The position numbers and the translations under genes were made by a program. A DNA stretch of 64,000 bases from Streptomyces sp. PTY087I2. Lineage in GTDB: Bacteria; Actinomycetota; Actinomycetes; Streptomycetales; Streptomycetaceae. Location: contig NZ_LZRD01000014.1 in assembly GCF_001687325.1 (NCBI RefSeq), forward strand, positions 62,001-126,000, written 5' to 3'. Below, in pieces: positions 55,288 through 64,000 of the stretch; position 1 is the first letter of the stretch; every line of letters starts with the position of its first letter. The notes beneath the pieces are model-generated. The model saw only the letters and a list, made by a program, of their open reading frames with translations. It did not search any database and was not told where the DNA came from.

Positions 55288-56364
55288 TCAGGACACCGCG
55301 CCGCGCAGCTGCGCCACGTCGATCTGCTCGGTCTCGTCGTGCGCGGTGAGGTCGATGACCTTGCCGACGGCCCGGTTGTCCACGGCACCCGTGCGGTGGG
55401 CGGCGAGCGCCTCCTCGCCGACGACGTCCGCGAGGTCCTCGTTCTGCACGGACTCGATCGCGGCGTTCGCCTTCCGGGCGTTCTGGGCGCCGAAGAAGTC
55501 GAAGTTCCCCTGGGGGGCCGGCTGGCGGCGTGCGGCGTACGGGACGACGGCCGAGGCGGCCGGGATCGCGCGCGGCACCCGCACCGGAGCGATGGAGGCC
55601 GGGGTCTTCGCCTTCGGAAGGGCGGCGGCGTCGGGGGCCGGGGCGGGCGGGGTGGTCGAAGGGCGGCCGTCCTGGTGGTCCCGGTGCTCGCCCGCCCCGG
55701 TGGCCGCCGCCTGCTTCCCCTCCGGGCTCTCCGCCTCCGCATCCCGGTGCCGCTCGGCGACGGCGAGCTGGCGCTGCCGGACCGCCTCCACCGTGCGGCG
55801 GGTCTCCTGGAGCGCCGCGTTCCGCGTGAGGTTCATCAGGGCCTCGTCCGCGCGCCGGTACGACTCGGGGGTCGGCGTGGACCGCGCGGGCAGCAGCTCC
55901 TTGGGGGCCGCGGCCTCGATGGCGAGCTGCCTGCGGCCCTCCAGCGCGCTGGCCCGCTCGGTCTCGGCGTTGGCGTAACGGCGGAGCAGCCCGGCGTGCT
56001 CGCCGCGCAGCCCCGCGAGCTCCACCCGCTTGCGCCGGAGCTTGGTCTCCAGACGGGTGCGCAGCTCGCGCGACTCCTCCAGATCCTGCTCCAGCTCGGC
56101 TATCCGCTCCTCGGCCCGCCATTCGTCACTGGCGCGGGCCCGGGTCAGCTCGGCGACCCGCAGCCCCGCGGCCCGGTCCCAGCTGCGCATCAGATACGCG
56201 CCGGTCACGGCGGCGGCCGCGACGGCGGCCACCAGGCCGCGCAGGGCGACGGGTTCGGCCAGCAGCCAGGCGCCGGCGGCGCCGACGACCGACACGCCCG
56301 CCACCACGGAGGGCGGCAGGATTCTGTGGAGAGGCGGCGAATGGCGGTGGCGTCCACGTGGCAT
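55288..56364 (-). CDS. membrane protein with coiled-coil domain
   Basis: The ATG at 56364 (MPRGRHRHSPPLHRILPPS) gives 358 residues. Two close membrane helices (about 18-40 and 43-60), a long coiled coil (about 80-150: ERIAELEQDLEESRELRTRLETKLRRKRVELAGL) and an Ala/Pro-rich tail ending in an acidic region. No enzyme motif. It may act as a scaffold; function unknown. Confidence 0.7.
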   Translation of the reverse strand: MPRGRHRHSPPLHRILPPSVVAGVSVVGAAGAWLLAEPVALRGLVAAVAAAAVTGAYLMRSWDRAAGLRVAELTRARASDEWRAEERIAELEQDLEESRELRTRLETKLRRKRVELAGLRGEHAGLLRRYANAETERASALEGRRQLAIEAAAPKELLPARSTPTPESYRRADEALMNLTRNAALQETRRTVEAVRQRQLAVAERHRDAEAESPEGKQAAATGAGEHRDHQDGRPSTTPPAPAPDAAALPKAKTPASIAPVRVPRAIPAASAVVPYAARRQPAPQGNFDFFGAQNARKANAAIESVQNEDLADVVGEEALAAHRTGAVDNRAVGKVIDLTAHDETEQIDVAQLRGAVS

Positions 56365-56498
56365 GGCCTGAAATTTACCGTGTGTGCGGGCCACTTGGGG
56401 AGCCGCCCGGCAATCTGTTCCCCGCCGGTTACCTCACGGCTCCCCAAGTCACGCCTCCCGGACCTTTTCTCCGGGGCCGGGTTCTCCGGGATCGGGCG

Positions 56499-57461
56499 CT
56501 ACTTCTTGATCAGGTTCTTCGACTCCAGATACTCCTTGGCCACATCGGCCGGCTTGGCGCGCTCGGCGTCGACCTTCCGGTTCAGCTCGGCGAGGTCTTC
56601 CGTGGTGAGCGCGGCGGTGATCCTGCCGAGGGCGTCGGCGATCTCCGGGTCGCCCGCGTCCTTGGTATTCAGCACGGGAAGGACGTTGTCCGCGTTCTGG
56701 AGCTTCTTGTCGTCCTCCAGGAACACCAGCCCGTCGATCACCGCGTCCGTGGTGGTCGTCAGAACCAGCTGGACCTTGCCGTCCCGGACGGCCTGCTTGG
56801 ACACCGGGGTGCCGACGCCCTTGGGGTCGATCCCGGTGACGTCGATGCCGTACGTCTTCTTCAGACCGGGTGCGCAGAACGGCCGCTCCTCGCACTCGTC
56901 GCCCGCCGCGATCTTCACCTTCAGCTTCGACTTCCCGAGATCGGAAAGCGTCTTGAGGCTGTTCTTCTCGGCGAATTCCTTGGACACCGCGAAGGCGTTC
57001 TGGTCCACGGCCTTTCCGGCCGGGAGGACCGTGAGACCCAGCGGCTCGGCGAGCTTCTTCAGCGCGGAGACCGTGGCGTCGACGTCCCCGGAGGCCACCG
57101 GTTCGGCGTCGGCCCCGTTGACCTTGGCGTTGAGGAACTCGGCGAGCGTGGCCGCGTACTCCGGTACGACGTCGATCTCGCCCTTCTCCACCGAGGGCTC
57201 GTACAGCTCACGGTTCTTCACCGTGGTGACCGAGGTGCTGTACCCGGCGTCGTCGAGGACCTGGGCGTACAGCTCGGCGAGCACCTTGGACTCGGTGAAG
57301 GAGGCCGACCCGACGACCAGGGTCCCCTTCTTGCCGCCGCCGGCCGAGGAGCCGGAGCCGCCCTTCTCCTTCTCCAGGCTGTCGCCGCCGCAGGCCGCGA
57401 GCGACCCGGCCAGCGCCACCATGCCGATGACCGCTCCGGCTATCCGCGAGGTCCTGCTCAT
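56499..57461 (-). CDS. osmoprotectant ABC transporter, substrate-binding lipoprotein
   Basis: 320 residues with lipobox LAACGG and an OpuAC/ProX-type fold (LVVGSASFTESKVLAELYAQVLDDAGY; VDVVPEYAATLAEF). It probably binds glycine betaine, choline or carnitine. Third in the permease-permease-binding-protein run. Confidence 0.9.
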   Translation of the reverse strand: MSRTSRIAGAVIGMVALAGSLAACGGDSLEKEKGGSGSSAGGGKKGTLVVGSASFTESKVLAELYAQVLDDAGYSTSVTTVKNRELYEPSVEKGEIDVVPEYAATLAEFLNAKVNGADAEPVASGDVDATVSALKKLAEPLGLTVLPAGKAVDQNAFAVSKEFAEKNSLKTLSDLGKSKLKVKIAAGDECEERPFCAPGLKKTYGIDVTGIDPKGVGTPVSKQAVRDGKVQLVLTTTTDAVIDGLVFLEDDKKLQNADNVLPVLNTKDAGDPEIADALGRITAALTTEDLAELNRKVDAERAKPADVAKEYLESKNLIKK

Positions 57462-57551
57462 GTGTTGTTCTCCGTCCGAACAGAAGAAAAGTGACCAGAA
57501 GAAAGGTGAGTCAGAAACGAGGTGATCGGAAACGAGGGTGCTGCGGGACGC

Positions 57552-58226
57552 TCACGCGGGCCTGCGGCGGCGCAGCGGGGACAGCAGCCGGTCGAGGCCC
57601 ACCAGCACGCCCTCCACGACCAGGGCGAGCCCGGCGACCAGGACCGCGCCCGCGAAGACCTGCGCGGTGTCGTAGGTGTTGAACCCGGCGGTGATGATCC
57701 GGCCGAGACCGCCGAGGCCGACCATCGCGGCGATCGACGCGGTGGCCACGACCTGGACGGCGGCGGACCGCAGCCCGGTCATGATCATCGGGTAGGCGAG
57801 CGGCAGCTCGACCCGGACGAAGAGCTGCCCGCCCGACATCCCCATGCCGCGCGCGGCCTCCACCACGGCCCGGTCCACCTCCCGCATGCCGACATAGGCG
57901 TTGGTCAGCAGCGGCGGCACCGCGAACAGGACCAGCGCGATGATCGTGGGCCAGTACCCCGAGTTGCGCAGGGACGTGACCATGAACAGGGCCAGCACCG
58001 CGAAGACCGGGACGGCCCGCCCCATGTTGGCGAGGTTCACCGCGAGCGCGCCGCCCTTGCCGATGTGCCCCAGATACAGGGCGATCGGCAGGGCGATCGC
58101 GCAGGCCACCGCGAGGGCGACCCCGCTGACGTACAGATGCTCGCCGAGCCGGTGCGCGGCCCCGCCGTCGCCCGACCAGTTGGCCCCGGTGGTGAGCCAG
58201 GTCCAGGCGTCGCCGATGACTCCCAC
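57552..58226 (-). CDS. osmoprotectant ABC transporter permease (OpuC/ProW-type)
   Basis: 224 residues from GTG 58226; five or six membrane helices and the EAA motif region (VVEAARGMGMSGGQLFVRVELPLAYPMIMTGLRSA). Three bp separate it from the upstream permease. It forms the pore with that partner. Confidence 0.9.
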   Translation of the reverse strand: MGVIGDAWTWLTTGANWSGDGGAAHRLGEHLYVSGVALAVACAIALPIALYLGHIGKGGALAVNLANMGRAVPVFAVLALFMVTSLRNSGYWPTIIALVLFAVPPLLTNAYVGMREVDRAVVEAARGMGMSGGQLFVRVELPLAYPMIMTGLRSAAVQVVATASIAAMVGLGGLGRIITAGFNTYDTAQVFAGAVLVAGLALVVEGVLVGLDRLLSPLRRRRPA

Positions 58227-58229
58227 GGG

Positions 58230-58967
58230 TCAGCCCACCTCCACTGTCGCCGGGGCGGGCGGTCCCGCGTCCGTCTTCGCCGGGGCGGCCTTCGCCGCCC
58301 CGGATATCCGGGTCCAGGGCGTCAGCAGCCGCTGGAGGCCGAGCAGCAGCAGGTCCGCCACCACCGCGAGCAGCACGCACAGCACCGAGGCGGCGAGCAC
58401 CTGGGCCTTGAAGAAGCTGGGCAGCGCGTCCTCGATGAGATTGCCGAGGCCCCCCTTGCCGACGAGCGAGCCGACCGTGGTCAGCGCGACCGTCGACACG
58501 GTGGCTATCCGCAGCCCCGCCATCACCGCGGGCAGCGCCAGCGGAAGCTCCACCTCCCACAGCAGCCGGGCCGGCCCGTACCCCATGCCGCGGGCGGCGT
58601 CCTTGGCCTCCTGCGGCACCGCCGCGAGCCCGGCCAGGATGTTGCGTACGAGGATGGTCAGCGAATACAGCACAAGCCCCGTCACCACGAGCGCGGCCGA
58701 CAGCCCGAACAGGGGCAGCAGCAGCGAGAACATCGCCAGCGAGGGCACGGTGTAGAGCACGGTCGTCAGCCCGAGCACCGGGGCGGCGAAGCGCGGGCCC
58801 CGGCGGGCGAGCAGCGCCAGCGGAAAGGCCACCGCGAGCCCGATCAGCACCGAGACCACCGTGATCCCGATGTGCTGCACGGTCGCGTCGGTCAACTCCT
58901 GGCCGCGGGAGCGCAGATACTCCCCGCAGATCCAGTCGTTCGTCACCAGGCAGCTCTGCTCGGCCAT
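58230..58967 (-). CDS. osmoprotectant ABC transporter permease (OpuC/ProW-type)
   Basis: 245 residues with five or six membrane helices and the EAA loop (AAVPQEAKDAARGMGYGPARLLWEVELPLALPAVMAGLRIA). First gene of the minus-strand run, divergent from the ATPase gene at 59119 with a 151-bp shared promoter region. The N-terminal loop facing outward contains two Cys (QSCLVTNDWICGEYL). Confidence 0.9.
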   Translation of the reverse strand: MAEQSCLVTNDWICGEYLRSRGQELTDATVQHIGITVVSVLIGLAVAFPLALLARRGPRFAAPVLGLTTVLYTVPSLAMFSLLLPLFGLSAALVVTGLVLYSLTILVRNILAGLAAVPQEAKDAARGMGYGPARLLWEVELPLALPAVMAGLRIATVSTVALTTVGSLVGKGGLGNLIEDALPSFFKAQVLAASVLCVLLAVVADLLLLGLQRLLTPWTRISGAAKAAPAKTDAGPPAPATVEVG

Positions 58968-59118
58968 CCGCCCCCACCTCCTGCTTTCCCTCGTCTGCCC
59001 CGATCACCGCGGATCGAACTGATGACTGGCGAGCCTATCCTCGACCACTGACAATCGCGGAGGGCTGTCGCATTCCGGCAACATGCCCTTCACGAAACGC
59101 CCTCCACAATGGGGAACC

Positions 59119-60297
59119 ATGATCCGTTTCGAGCACGTCACCAAGCGGTACGCCGATGGCACCACCGCCGTCGACGACCTTTCCTTCGAGGTCGCCGAGG
59201 GTGAACTGGTCACGCTCGTCGGACCTTCCGGATGCGGCAAGACGACCACCATGAAGATGGTGAACCGGCTGATCGAACCGACCGAGGGCGGGATATTCCT
59301 CGACGGGGACGACATATCCACCATCGACCCCGTCCGACTGCGCCGCCGCATCGGCTATGTGATCCAGCAGGTGGGACTCTTCCCGCACAGGACGGTGCTG
59401 GAGAACACCGCGACCGTTCCCCATCTGCTGGGCTGGAAGCGCGGAAAGGGACGCGAACGCGCCGCCGAACTCCTCGACCTCGTCGGACTCGATCCGTCCG
59501 TTTATGGTGACCGCTATCCGGAACAGCTTTCCGGCGGTCAGCGCCAACGCGTCGGTGTGGCCCGCGCATTGGCCGCAGATCCGCCCGTTCTCCTGATGGA
59601 CGAGCCTTTCGGGGCGGTCGACCCGGTCGTCCGCGAACGCCTCCAGAACGAATTCCTGAAACTCCAGGCCCAGGTCCGTAAGACCGTGCTGTTCGTCACG
59701 CACGACATCGAGGAGGCCGTCCGCCTCGGCGACCGCATCGCCGTCTACGGGCAGGGCCGCATCGAGCAGTTCGACTCCCCGGCCACCGTGCTCGGCGCCC
59801 CCGCCACCCCGTACGTGGCCGACTTCGTCGGCGCGGACCGCGGGCTGAAGCGGCTCTCGGTGACGCCCATCGAGGAGAGCGACCTCGACCAGCCGCCGGT
59901 CGTCCACCTCGACGACCCGCTGGCCGCGGCCACCGAACGGCTCAGGGCCGAGGGCGCGCGCTGGGCGGTCGTCCTGGACGGCCGGGACAACCTGCACGGC
60001 TGGATCCCCGCCGACGCGACCGCCGCGACCGCGAAGGGCACCGTCCGCGAGCACGCCCGCCGGATGGAGTCCTGGCTGCCGCTCGGCGCACCCCTCAAGC
60101 AGGCGTTCGCCACCATGCTCCAGCACGACGCGGGGTGGATCGCGGTCATCGACAAGGAGAGCGAGGGCCGCTTCCTCGGCGTGCTGACCCCGGCCCGGCT
60201 GCACGAGGCCCTGCGCCGCTCGATCGACGCCGACGCCCAGGACGTACCGCGCGCGGAGGTCGCGGTGGAGACGGTGGCGAGCATCACCACCGCATGA
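59119..60297 (+). CDS. osmoprotectant ABC transporter ATPase with CBS-type tail (ProV/OpuCA-like)
   Basis: The ATG at 59119 with GGGGA upstream gives 392 residues. Walker A GPSGCGKTT, signature LSGGQRQRVGVARALA, Walker B VLLMDEPFGAVDP. The C-terminal ~130 residues look like CBS repeats that sense ionic strength in OpuA/OpuC transporters. Divergent from its permeases and binding protein. Confidence 0.92.
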   Translation: MIRFEHVTKRYADGTTAVDDLSFEVAEGELVTLVGPSGCGKTTTMKMVNRLIEPTEGGIFLDGDDISTIDPVRLRRRIGYVIQQVGLFPHRTVLENTATVPHLLGWKRGKGRERAAELLDLVGLDPSVYGDRYPEQLSGGQRQRVGVARALAADPPVLLMDEPFGAVDPVVRERLQNEFLKLQAQVRKTVLFVTHDIEEAVRLGDRIAVYGQGRIEQFDSPATVLGAPATPYVADFVGADRGLKRLSVTPIEESDLDQPPVVHLDDPLAAATERLRAEGARWAVVLDGRDNLHGWIPADATAATAKGTVREHARRMESWLPLGAPLKQAFATMLQHDAGWIAVIDKESEGRFLGVLTPARLHEALRRSIDADAQDVPRAEVAVETVASITTA

Positions 60298-60312
60298 GGG
60301 GCCCTGGCCGGT

Positions 60313-61443
60313 TCAGCCCTCGCCGAGCCGGGCGCTCAGCCACTCCAGGGCCGGCGGGATCTCCCGCCGCCAGGTCGTGAAGTTGTGCCCGCCGCTGTCG
60401 AGCACGATGGACGACACCTTCGCGGGCTCCTTCACCTTCTCGATGAACTTCATCGTGCTCCCGAGGTTGTCCTCGCCCTGCCGGGACGTCGTCACCAGGA
60501 ACGAACCGCCGGACGGCGGCCGGTTCTCCAGGGTCCACAGCAGGTCCGCGCGGTCGCGCAGCTCCTGCCTCCCGTGGAACAGATCGCCTGTCGTCGGGTC
60601 CTCGGCGGCCTTGTAGTACGCGGAGAGCCCGGCGCTCGCCGCGTACCGGTCCGGGTGGTGCAGCCCGATCTTCAACGCGCAGTAGCCGCCGGTGGAGTTG
60701 CCGATGATGCCCCAGTCGCGGGCCTCCTTCCCGACCCGGTAGGACCCCGTGATCGCCTCCGGGAGGTCCTTCGCGAAGAACGTCTCGGTCTGTGGGCCCC
60801 CGGGGATGTCCACGCACTCGGTGTCCCGGGGCGGCGCGACCGTCGGCCGCAGCATCACCAGGACCATCGGCCGGGCCTTCCCCGCCTTCACCAGGTCATG
60901 CGCGGTCTGCGGGTAGCGCAGCCCCTTCAGCAGGTTCTCCGCCGTGCCCGGGTAGCCGGTGAGGACCACGGCCGCCGGGAACGTCCGCCCGGCGTGCGCG
61001 CCGTGGAAGTACTCCGGCGGCAGATAGACGTATGCCGGGGAGTCGATGCCCGACCTGCGCCCCGAGATCACCACCTTGTCGATCCGCCCGCCGACGGAGG
61101 GCACCCGCCCGCCCGGCACGTCCGGGTGCTGGGTGCCGACGCGCGCCATGTTCCGGGAGCCGGCCGCGCCCGCCTCCCCGTCCGCGTGATCGGTGACGAC
61201 GCCCAGCTCCTGCTTCTGCCCGAAGAGGTCGGCCCAGGAACCGTAGAAGAGGAAGGCGTTGTTGGCCGCCAGGCCCACCGCGGCGAACAGCGTCAGCTGG
61301 GTCGCCAGCAGCAGCCCGATCCGGCCCGACACCGCGGCCGCGCCGGGCCGGGCCAGCCGCGGCCAGAACCGGACCGTGGCGGCGAACAGTGCGACGGCCA
61401 GCGCCGCCACGACCGCCAGAACTGCTGTGCTGGTGAGACCCAT
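60313..61443 (-). CDS. membrane-anchored esterase (EstD/antigen 85-type alpha/beta hydrolase)
   Basis: 376 residues: two N-terminal membrane helices (about 5-22 and 40-62), then an esterase domain with nucleophile GNSTGGYCA, and late catalytic His in DSGGHNFTTWR. Relatives include mycolyltransferase-like and esterase D proteins. It ends 15 bp from the convergent ATPase gene. Substrate unknown. Confidence 0.85.
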   Translation of the reverse strand: MGLTSTAVLAVVAALAVALFAATVRFWPRLARPGAAAVSGRIGLLLATQLTLFAAVGLAANNAFLFYGSWADLFGQKQELGVVTDHADGEAGAAGSRNMARVGTQHPDVPGGRVPSVGGRIDKVVISGRRSGIDSPAYVYLPPEYFHGAHAGRTFPAAVVLTGYPGTAENLLKGLRYPQTAHDLVKAGKARPMVLVMLRPTVAPPRDTECVDIPGGPQTETFFAKDLPEAITGSYRVGKEARDWGIIGNSTGGYCALKIGLHHPDRYAASAGLSAYYKAAEDPTTGDLFHGRQELRDRADLLWTLENRPPSGGSFLVTTSRQGEDNLGSTMKFIEKVKEPAKVSSIVLDSGGHNFTTWRREIPPALEWLSARLGEG

Positions 61444-61669
61444 GAGTGAGCTTTCTCCGAGACCTTGACCTTGACCGGGGCCGGGCGACCGCCCAACCGG
61501 GGGGGCCGGGCGGCCGACGAACCGGGGGCCGGCCGACCGGAAGCGGGTAAATTTCCGGAATGCGGGTGAACCCTGGCCCACCGGCCCACGTCCTAAAGGG
61601 CGCACATCGTCCGCCGGGCCCGGCCCGCGGACGGACCCAAGAGAATCTCTCGCGAAGCCACGGGAAACG

Positions 61670-63517
61670 ATGTCTGTCACGCTAGATGGGGATAAGTCGG
61701 TATCGGTTCCGCGCCGGACGCGGGCGATGCGCGGCGTACGCCGGGTGCTGCGCGGCCCGCGGCCCGCGGCCGTACCGGCCCTCGTCGGTACCGCCTGCAC
61801 CGTCGTCGGGCTGATCGACGTCACCGCCGGGGTCTTCCCCCGCTTCCGGCACAGCCGGATGCACACCCTCGCCGAAGTGCTCCCCGGGGCGCTCGGCCCG
61901 TTCGCCGCCGCCCTCTCGCTCAGCGCGGGCATGCTGCTGCTCCTGCTCGCCCACGGGCTGAAGCGGCACAAGCGGCGGGCCTGGCGGGCGGCGGTGGTCC
62001 TGCTGCCCGTGGGGGCCGCGGCCCAGTTCGCGTACCGCCACTCGGTCATCGGGGTGCTCGTCTCGCTGACGCTCTGCTGGCTGCTGGTGCGCCACCGCGA
62101 CCAGTTCCGGGCGCTGCCCGACCCGCGCAGCCGCTGGCGGGCGCTCGCCAACTTCGTGCTGCTCGGCGCCGGTTCGCTGGGGCTCGGGCTGATCATCGTC
62201 AGCGTCCACCCCGGCCGGGTCGTCGGCGACCCGTCCATCGCCGACCGCCTCCAGCACGTGCTGTACGGCCTGTTCGGCGTCGAGGGCCCCGTCGACTACG
62301 CGGGGAGCACCAGCTGGACCGTGGCGTACTCGCTGGGCGCGCTCGGCCTGCTGACCGCCGTCACCACCGTCTATCTCGCCTTCCGCCCCGAACACCCGGC
62401 GGCCCGCCTCACCGAGGACGACGAGAGCCGGCTGCGGGAGCTGCTGGAGCGGCACGGCGGCCGGGACTCGCTCGGCCACTTCGCGCTCCGCCGCGACAAG
62501 GCCGTCGTCTTCTCCCCCAGCGGCAAGGCGGCCGTCTGCTACCGGGTCGTCTCCGGGGTGATGCTGGCCGGCGGCGACCCCATCGGCGATGTGGAGGCCT
62601 GGCCGGGCGCGATCGAGCGCTTCATGGACGAGGCCCGGGCGCACTCCTGGACACCGGCCGTGATGGGGTGCAGCGAGACCGGCGGCCAGGTCTGGACCCG
62701 CGAGACCGGGCTCACCGCCCTGGAGCTGGGCGACGAAGCGGTGGTCGACGTGGCGGATTTCTCCCTCGCCGGACGGGCCATGCGGAACGTGCGGCAGATG
62801 GTCAAGCGCATCGAACGCGGCGGCTACGAGACCCGGGTCCGGCGGGCGCGTGACATCGGCGACGCCGAACTGGACCGGATCCGCCGCGCCGCCGCCGACT
62901 GGCGCGGCACCGACACCGAACGCGGCTTCTCCATGGCGCTCGGCCGGATCGGCGACCCGGCCGACGGCGACTGCGTGATCGCCACCGCCCATCTGCCCGG
63001 CTCCGGTGCGGAGGACTCCCCGGGCGGCGACCTGAAGGCCGTACTCCACTTCGTACCGTGGGGGCGGGACGGGATGTCCCTGGAGCTGATGCGGCGCGAC
63101 CGCTCGGCCGACCCCGGCATGAACGAGCTCCTGATCGTCGCCTCCCTCCAGGCCGCCGGGAAGCTCGGCGTCGAGCGGGTCTCGCTGAACTTCGCGATGT
63201 TCCGCTCGGCGCTGGCCCGCGGCGAGCGGCTCGGCGCGGGACCGGTGCTGCGCTGCTGGCGCGGGCTGCTGATCTTCCTCTCGCGCTGGTTCCAGATCGA
63301 GTCGCTGTACAAGTTCAACGCCAAGTTCAAGCCCCGCTGGGAGCCCCGCTTCGTGGTCTTCCGCACCAGCCGGGACCTGCCCCGCATCGGGATCGCGGCG
63401 ATGCGCGCGGAGGGCTTCGTGAACCTCTCGCTGCCCCGCCCGTTCCGGCCGCGCGCACCCCGCCCCTGCGGTCACACCGCGCGTTCCCGCCCGGAGCACG
63501 AGGTGAGCGCGGCGTGA
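61670..63517 (+). CDS. phosphatidylglycerol lysyltransferase-type protein (LPG synthase domain, DUF2156)
   Basis: 615 residues: five or six N-terminal membrane helices (residues ~35-240) followed by a DUF2156/MprF-type transferase domain (RDSLGHFALRRDKAVVFSPSGKAAVCYRVVSGVMLAGGDPIGD; ERVSLNFAMFRSALARGERLG; FQIESLYKFNAKFKPRWEPRFVV). It would transfer an amino acid from tRNA to a phospholipid. No lysyl-tRNA synthetase domain is fused, unlike mycobacterial LysX. Confidence 0.85.
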   Translation: MSVTLDGDKSVSVPRRTRAMRGVRRVLRGPRPAAVPALVGTACTVVGLIDVTAGVFPRFRHSRMHTLAEVLPGALGPFAAALSLSAGMLLLLLAHGLKRHKRRAWRAAVVLLPVGAAAQFAYRHSVIGVLVSLTLCWLLVRHRDQFRALPDPRSRWRALANFVLLGAGSLGLGLIIVSVHPGRVVGDPSIADRLQHVLYGLFGVEGPVDYAGSTSWTVAYSLGALGLLTAVTTVYLAFRPEHPAARLTEDDESRLRELLERHGGRDSLGHFALRRDKAVVFSPSGKAAVCYRVVSGVMLAGGDPIGDVEAWPGAIERFMDEARAHSWTPAVMGCSETGGQVWTRETGLTALELGDEAVVDVADFSLAGRAMRNVRQMVKRIERGGYETRVRRARDIGDAELDRIRRAAADWRGTDTERGFSMALGRIGDPADGDCVIATAHLPGSGAEDSPGGDLKAVLHFVPWGRDGMSLELMRRDRSADPGMNELLIVASLQAAGKLGVERVSLNFAMFRSALARGERLGAGPVLRCWRGLLIFLSRWFQIESLYKFNAKFKPRWEPRFVVFRTSRDLPRIGIAAMRAEGFVNLSLPRPFRPRAPRPCGHTARSRPEHEVSAA

Positions 63518-63566
63518 GCCGTCGTACGGCGGCCACGGCGGGTCCGGCACGCCCTAGTCTGGTCGT

Positions 63567-64000
63567 ATGAGTACGTCACGCACGCGGGGCACGGTCCGAG
63601 GGCTGCCGGAGTGGGACCGCTGCGCGGTCATGGGGGTCGTCAACGTGACGCCCGACTCCTTCTCCGACGGCGGCCGCTGGTTCGACACCACCGCCGCGGT
63701 CAAACACGGCCTGCACCTGGTGTCCGAGGGCGCGGACCTGGTGGACGTGGGCGGCGAGTCGACCCGCCCCGGCGCCAGCCGGGTGGACGAGGACGAGGAG
63801 CTGCGCCGGGTGATCCCGGTCGTGCGCGGCCTGGCGTCCGAGGGCGTCACCGTCTCCGTGGACACCATGCGCGCCCGCGTCGCCGAGCGGGCCGTCGCCG
63901 CCGGGGCCGCCCTGGTCAACGACGTCAGCGGCGGCCTCGCCGACCCGGACATGATCCCGGCCGTCGCCGCCGCCGAGGTCCCGTTCGTCGTGATGCACTG
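63567..64000 (+). CDS. folP: dihydropteroate synthase, 5' part
   Basis: The frame runs off the right edge. VMGVVNVTPDSFSDGGRWF, VDVGGESTRPGA, VSVDTMRARVAERAVAAGAALVNDVSGG and VVMH are diagnostic of DHPS, the sulphonamide target in folate synthesis. TAGTCT lies six nt before the ATG and no Shine-Dalgarno is visible, so the mRNA may be leaderless. Only the first ~144 residues are in the window. Confidence 0.97.
   Translation, partial: MSTSRTRGTVRGLPEWDRCAVMGVVNVTPDSFSDGGRWFDTTAAVKHGLHLVSEGADLVDVGGESTRPGASRVDEDEELRRVIPVVRGLASEGVTVSVDTMRARVAERAVAAGAALVNDVSGGLADPDMIPAVAAAEVPFVVMH

Overview
The window is high-GC (roughly 70%+), densely coded actinobacterial DNA. Frequent GTG starts, ATGA overlaps and gene neighbourhoods I know from Streptomyces (sigE-cseABC, radA-disA, clpC/lsr2, coaX-nadC-nadB-panC, lysX-like/folP) point to a Streptomyces chromosome. 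No tRNA, rRNA, CRISPR array, phage or insertion sequence was recognised. Products are called from motifs and remembered family sequences, not from database searches.

Region 1, 1-11.4 kb (accessory, continuing beyond the left edge): a one-directional operon related to polyunsaturated fatty acid (PUFA) synthases. It holds the C-terminal part of a PfaC/Pfa3-type protein (acyltransferase plus tandem FabA-like dehydratases), a PfaD-type enoyl reductase, two paralogous over-long acyl-CoA dehydrogenases, a phosphopantetheinyl transferase with an altered metal site, and an FAD oxidoreductase. It ends at a perfect 18-bp hairpin shared with a convergent SARP regulator. Desaturating flavoenzymes in a PUFA-type operon are the best candidate here for an undescribed pathway. 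A MerR regulator and a divergent ABM-like gene (12.6-13.8 kb) flank it.

Region 2, 13.8-29.9 kb: household genes: a small membrane protein, an SH3-like protein, a PQQ-propeller Ser/Thr kinase, ilvD, a TetR regulator, a sugar phosphate isomerase-like protein, a Ppx/GppA phosphatase, a Cys-rich protein, a sigma-like/anti-sigma-like/BACON membrane fusion, radA, disA (c-di-AMP synthase), a cell-surface protein and mutY.

Region 3, 30-36 kb: the envelope-stress operon sigE-cseA-cseB-cseC, an M23 peptidase, and a decayed NACHT NTPase gene behind a promoter carrying two DosR-box-like palindromes.

Region 4, 36-49.3 kb: clpC (with a ClgR-type operator), an SCO3374-like gene, lsr2, a GNAT acetyltransferase, a BlaI regulator, a 59-residue membrane protein, and a DUF2520-panC-nadB-nadC-coaX run for NAD and CoA precursors, then a beta-eliminating lyase.

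Region 5, 49.5-64 kb: a small conserved ORF divergent from a DUF5937/ArsR regulator across a perfect palindrome, a two-component pair, a MidA-family methyltransferase beside a lone nuoD paralogue whose quinone-site Tyr is Trp, a coiled-coil membrane protein, an osmoprotectant ABC transporter, a membrane esterase, an LPG-synthase-type transferase and the 5' part of folP.

Short Streptomyces-type intergenic repeats (core GTCCTCAA-CGCCGGACGGGC) form clusters at 27.6-27.9 and 49.3-49.6 kb, with a related pair at 17.1-17.3 kb.
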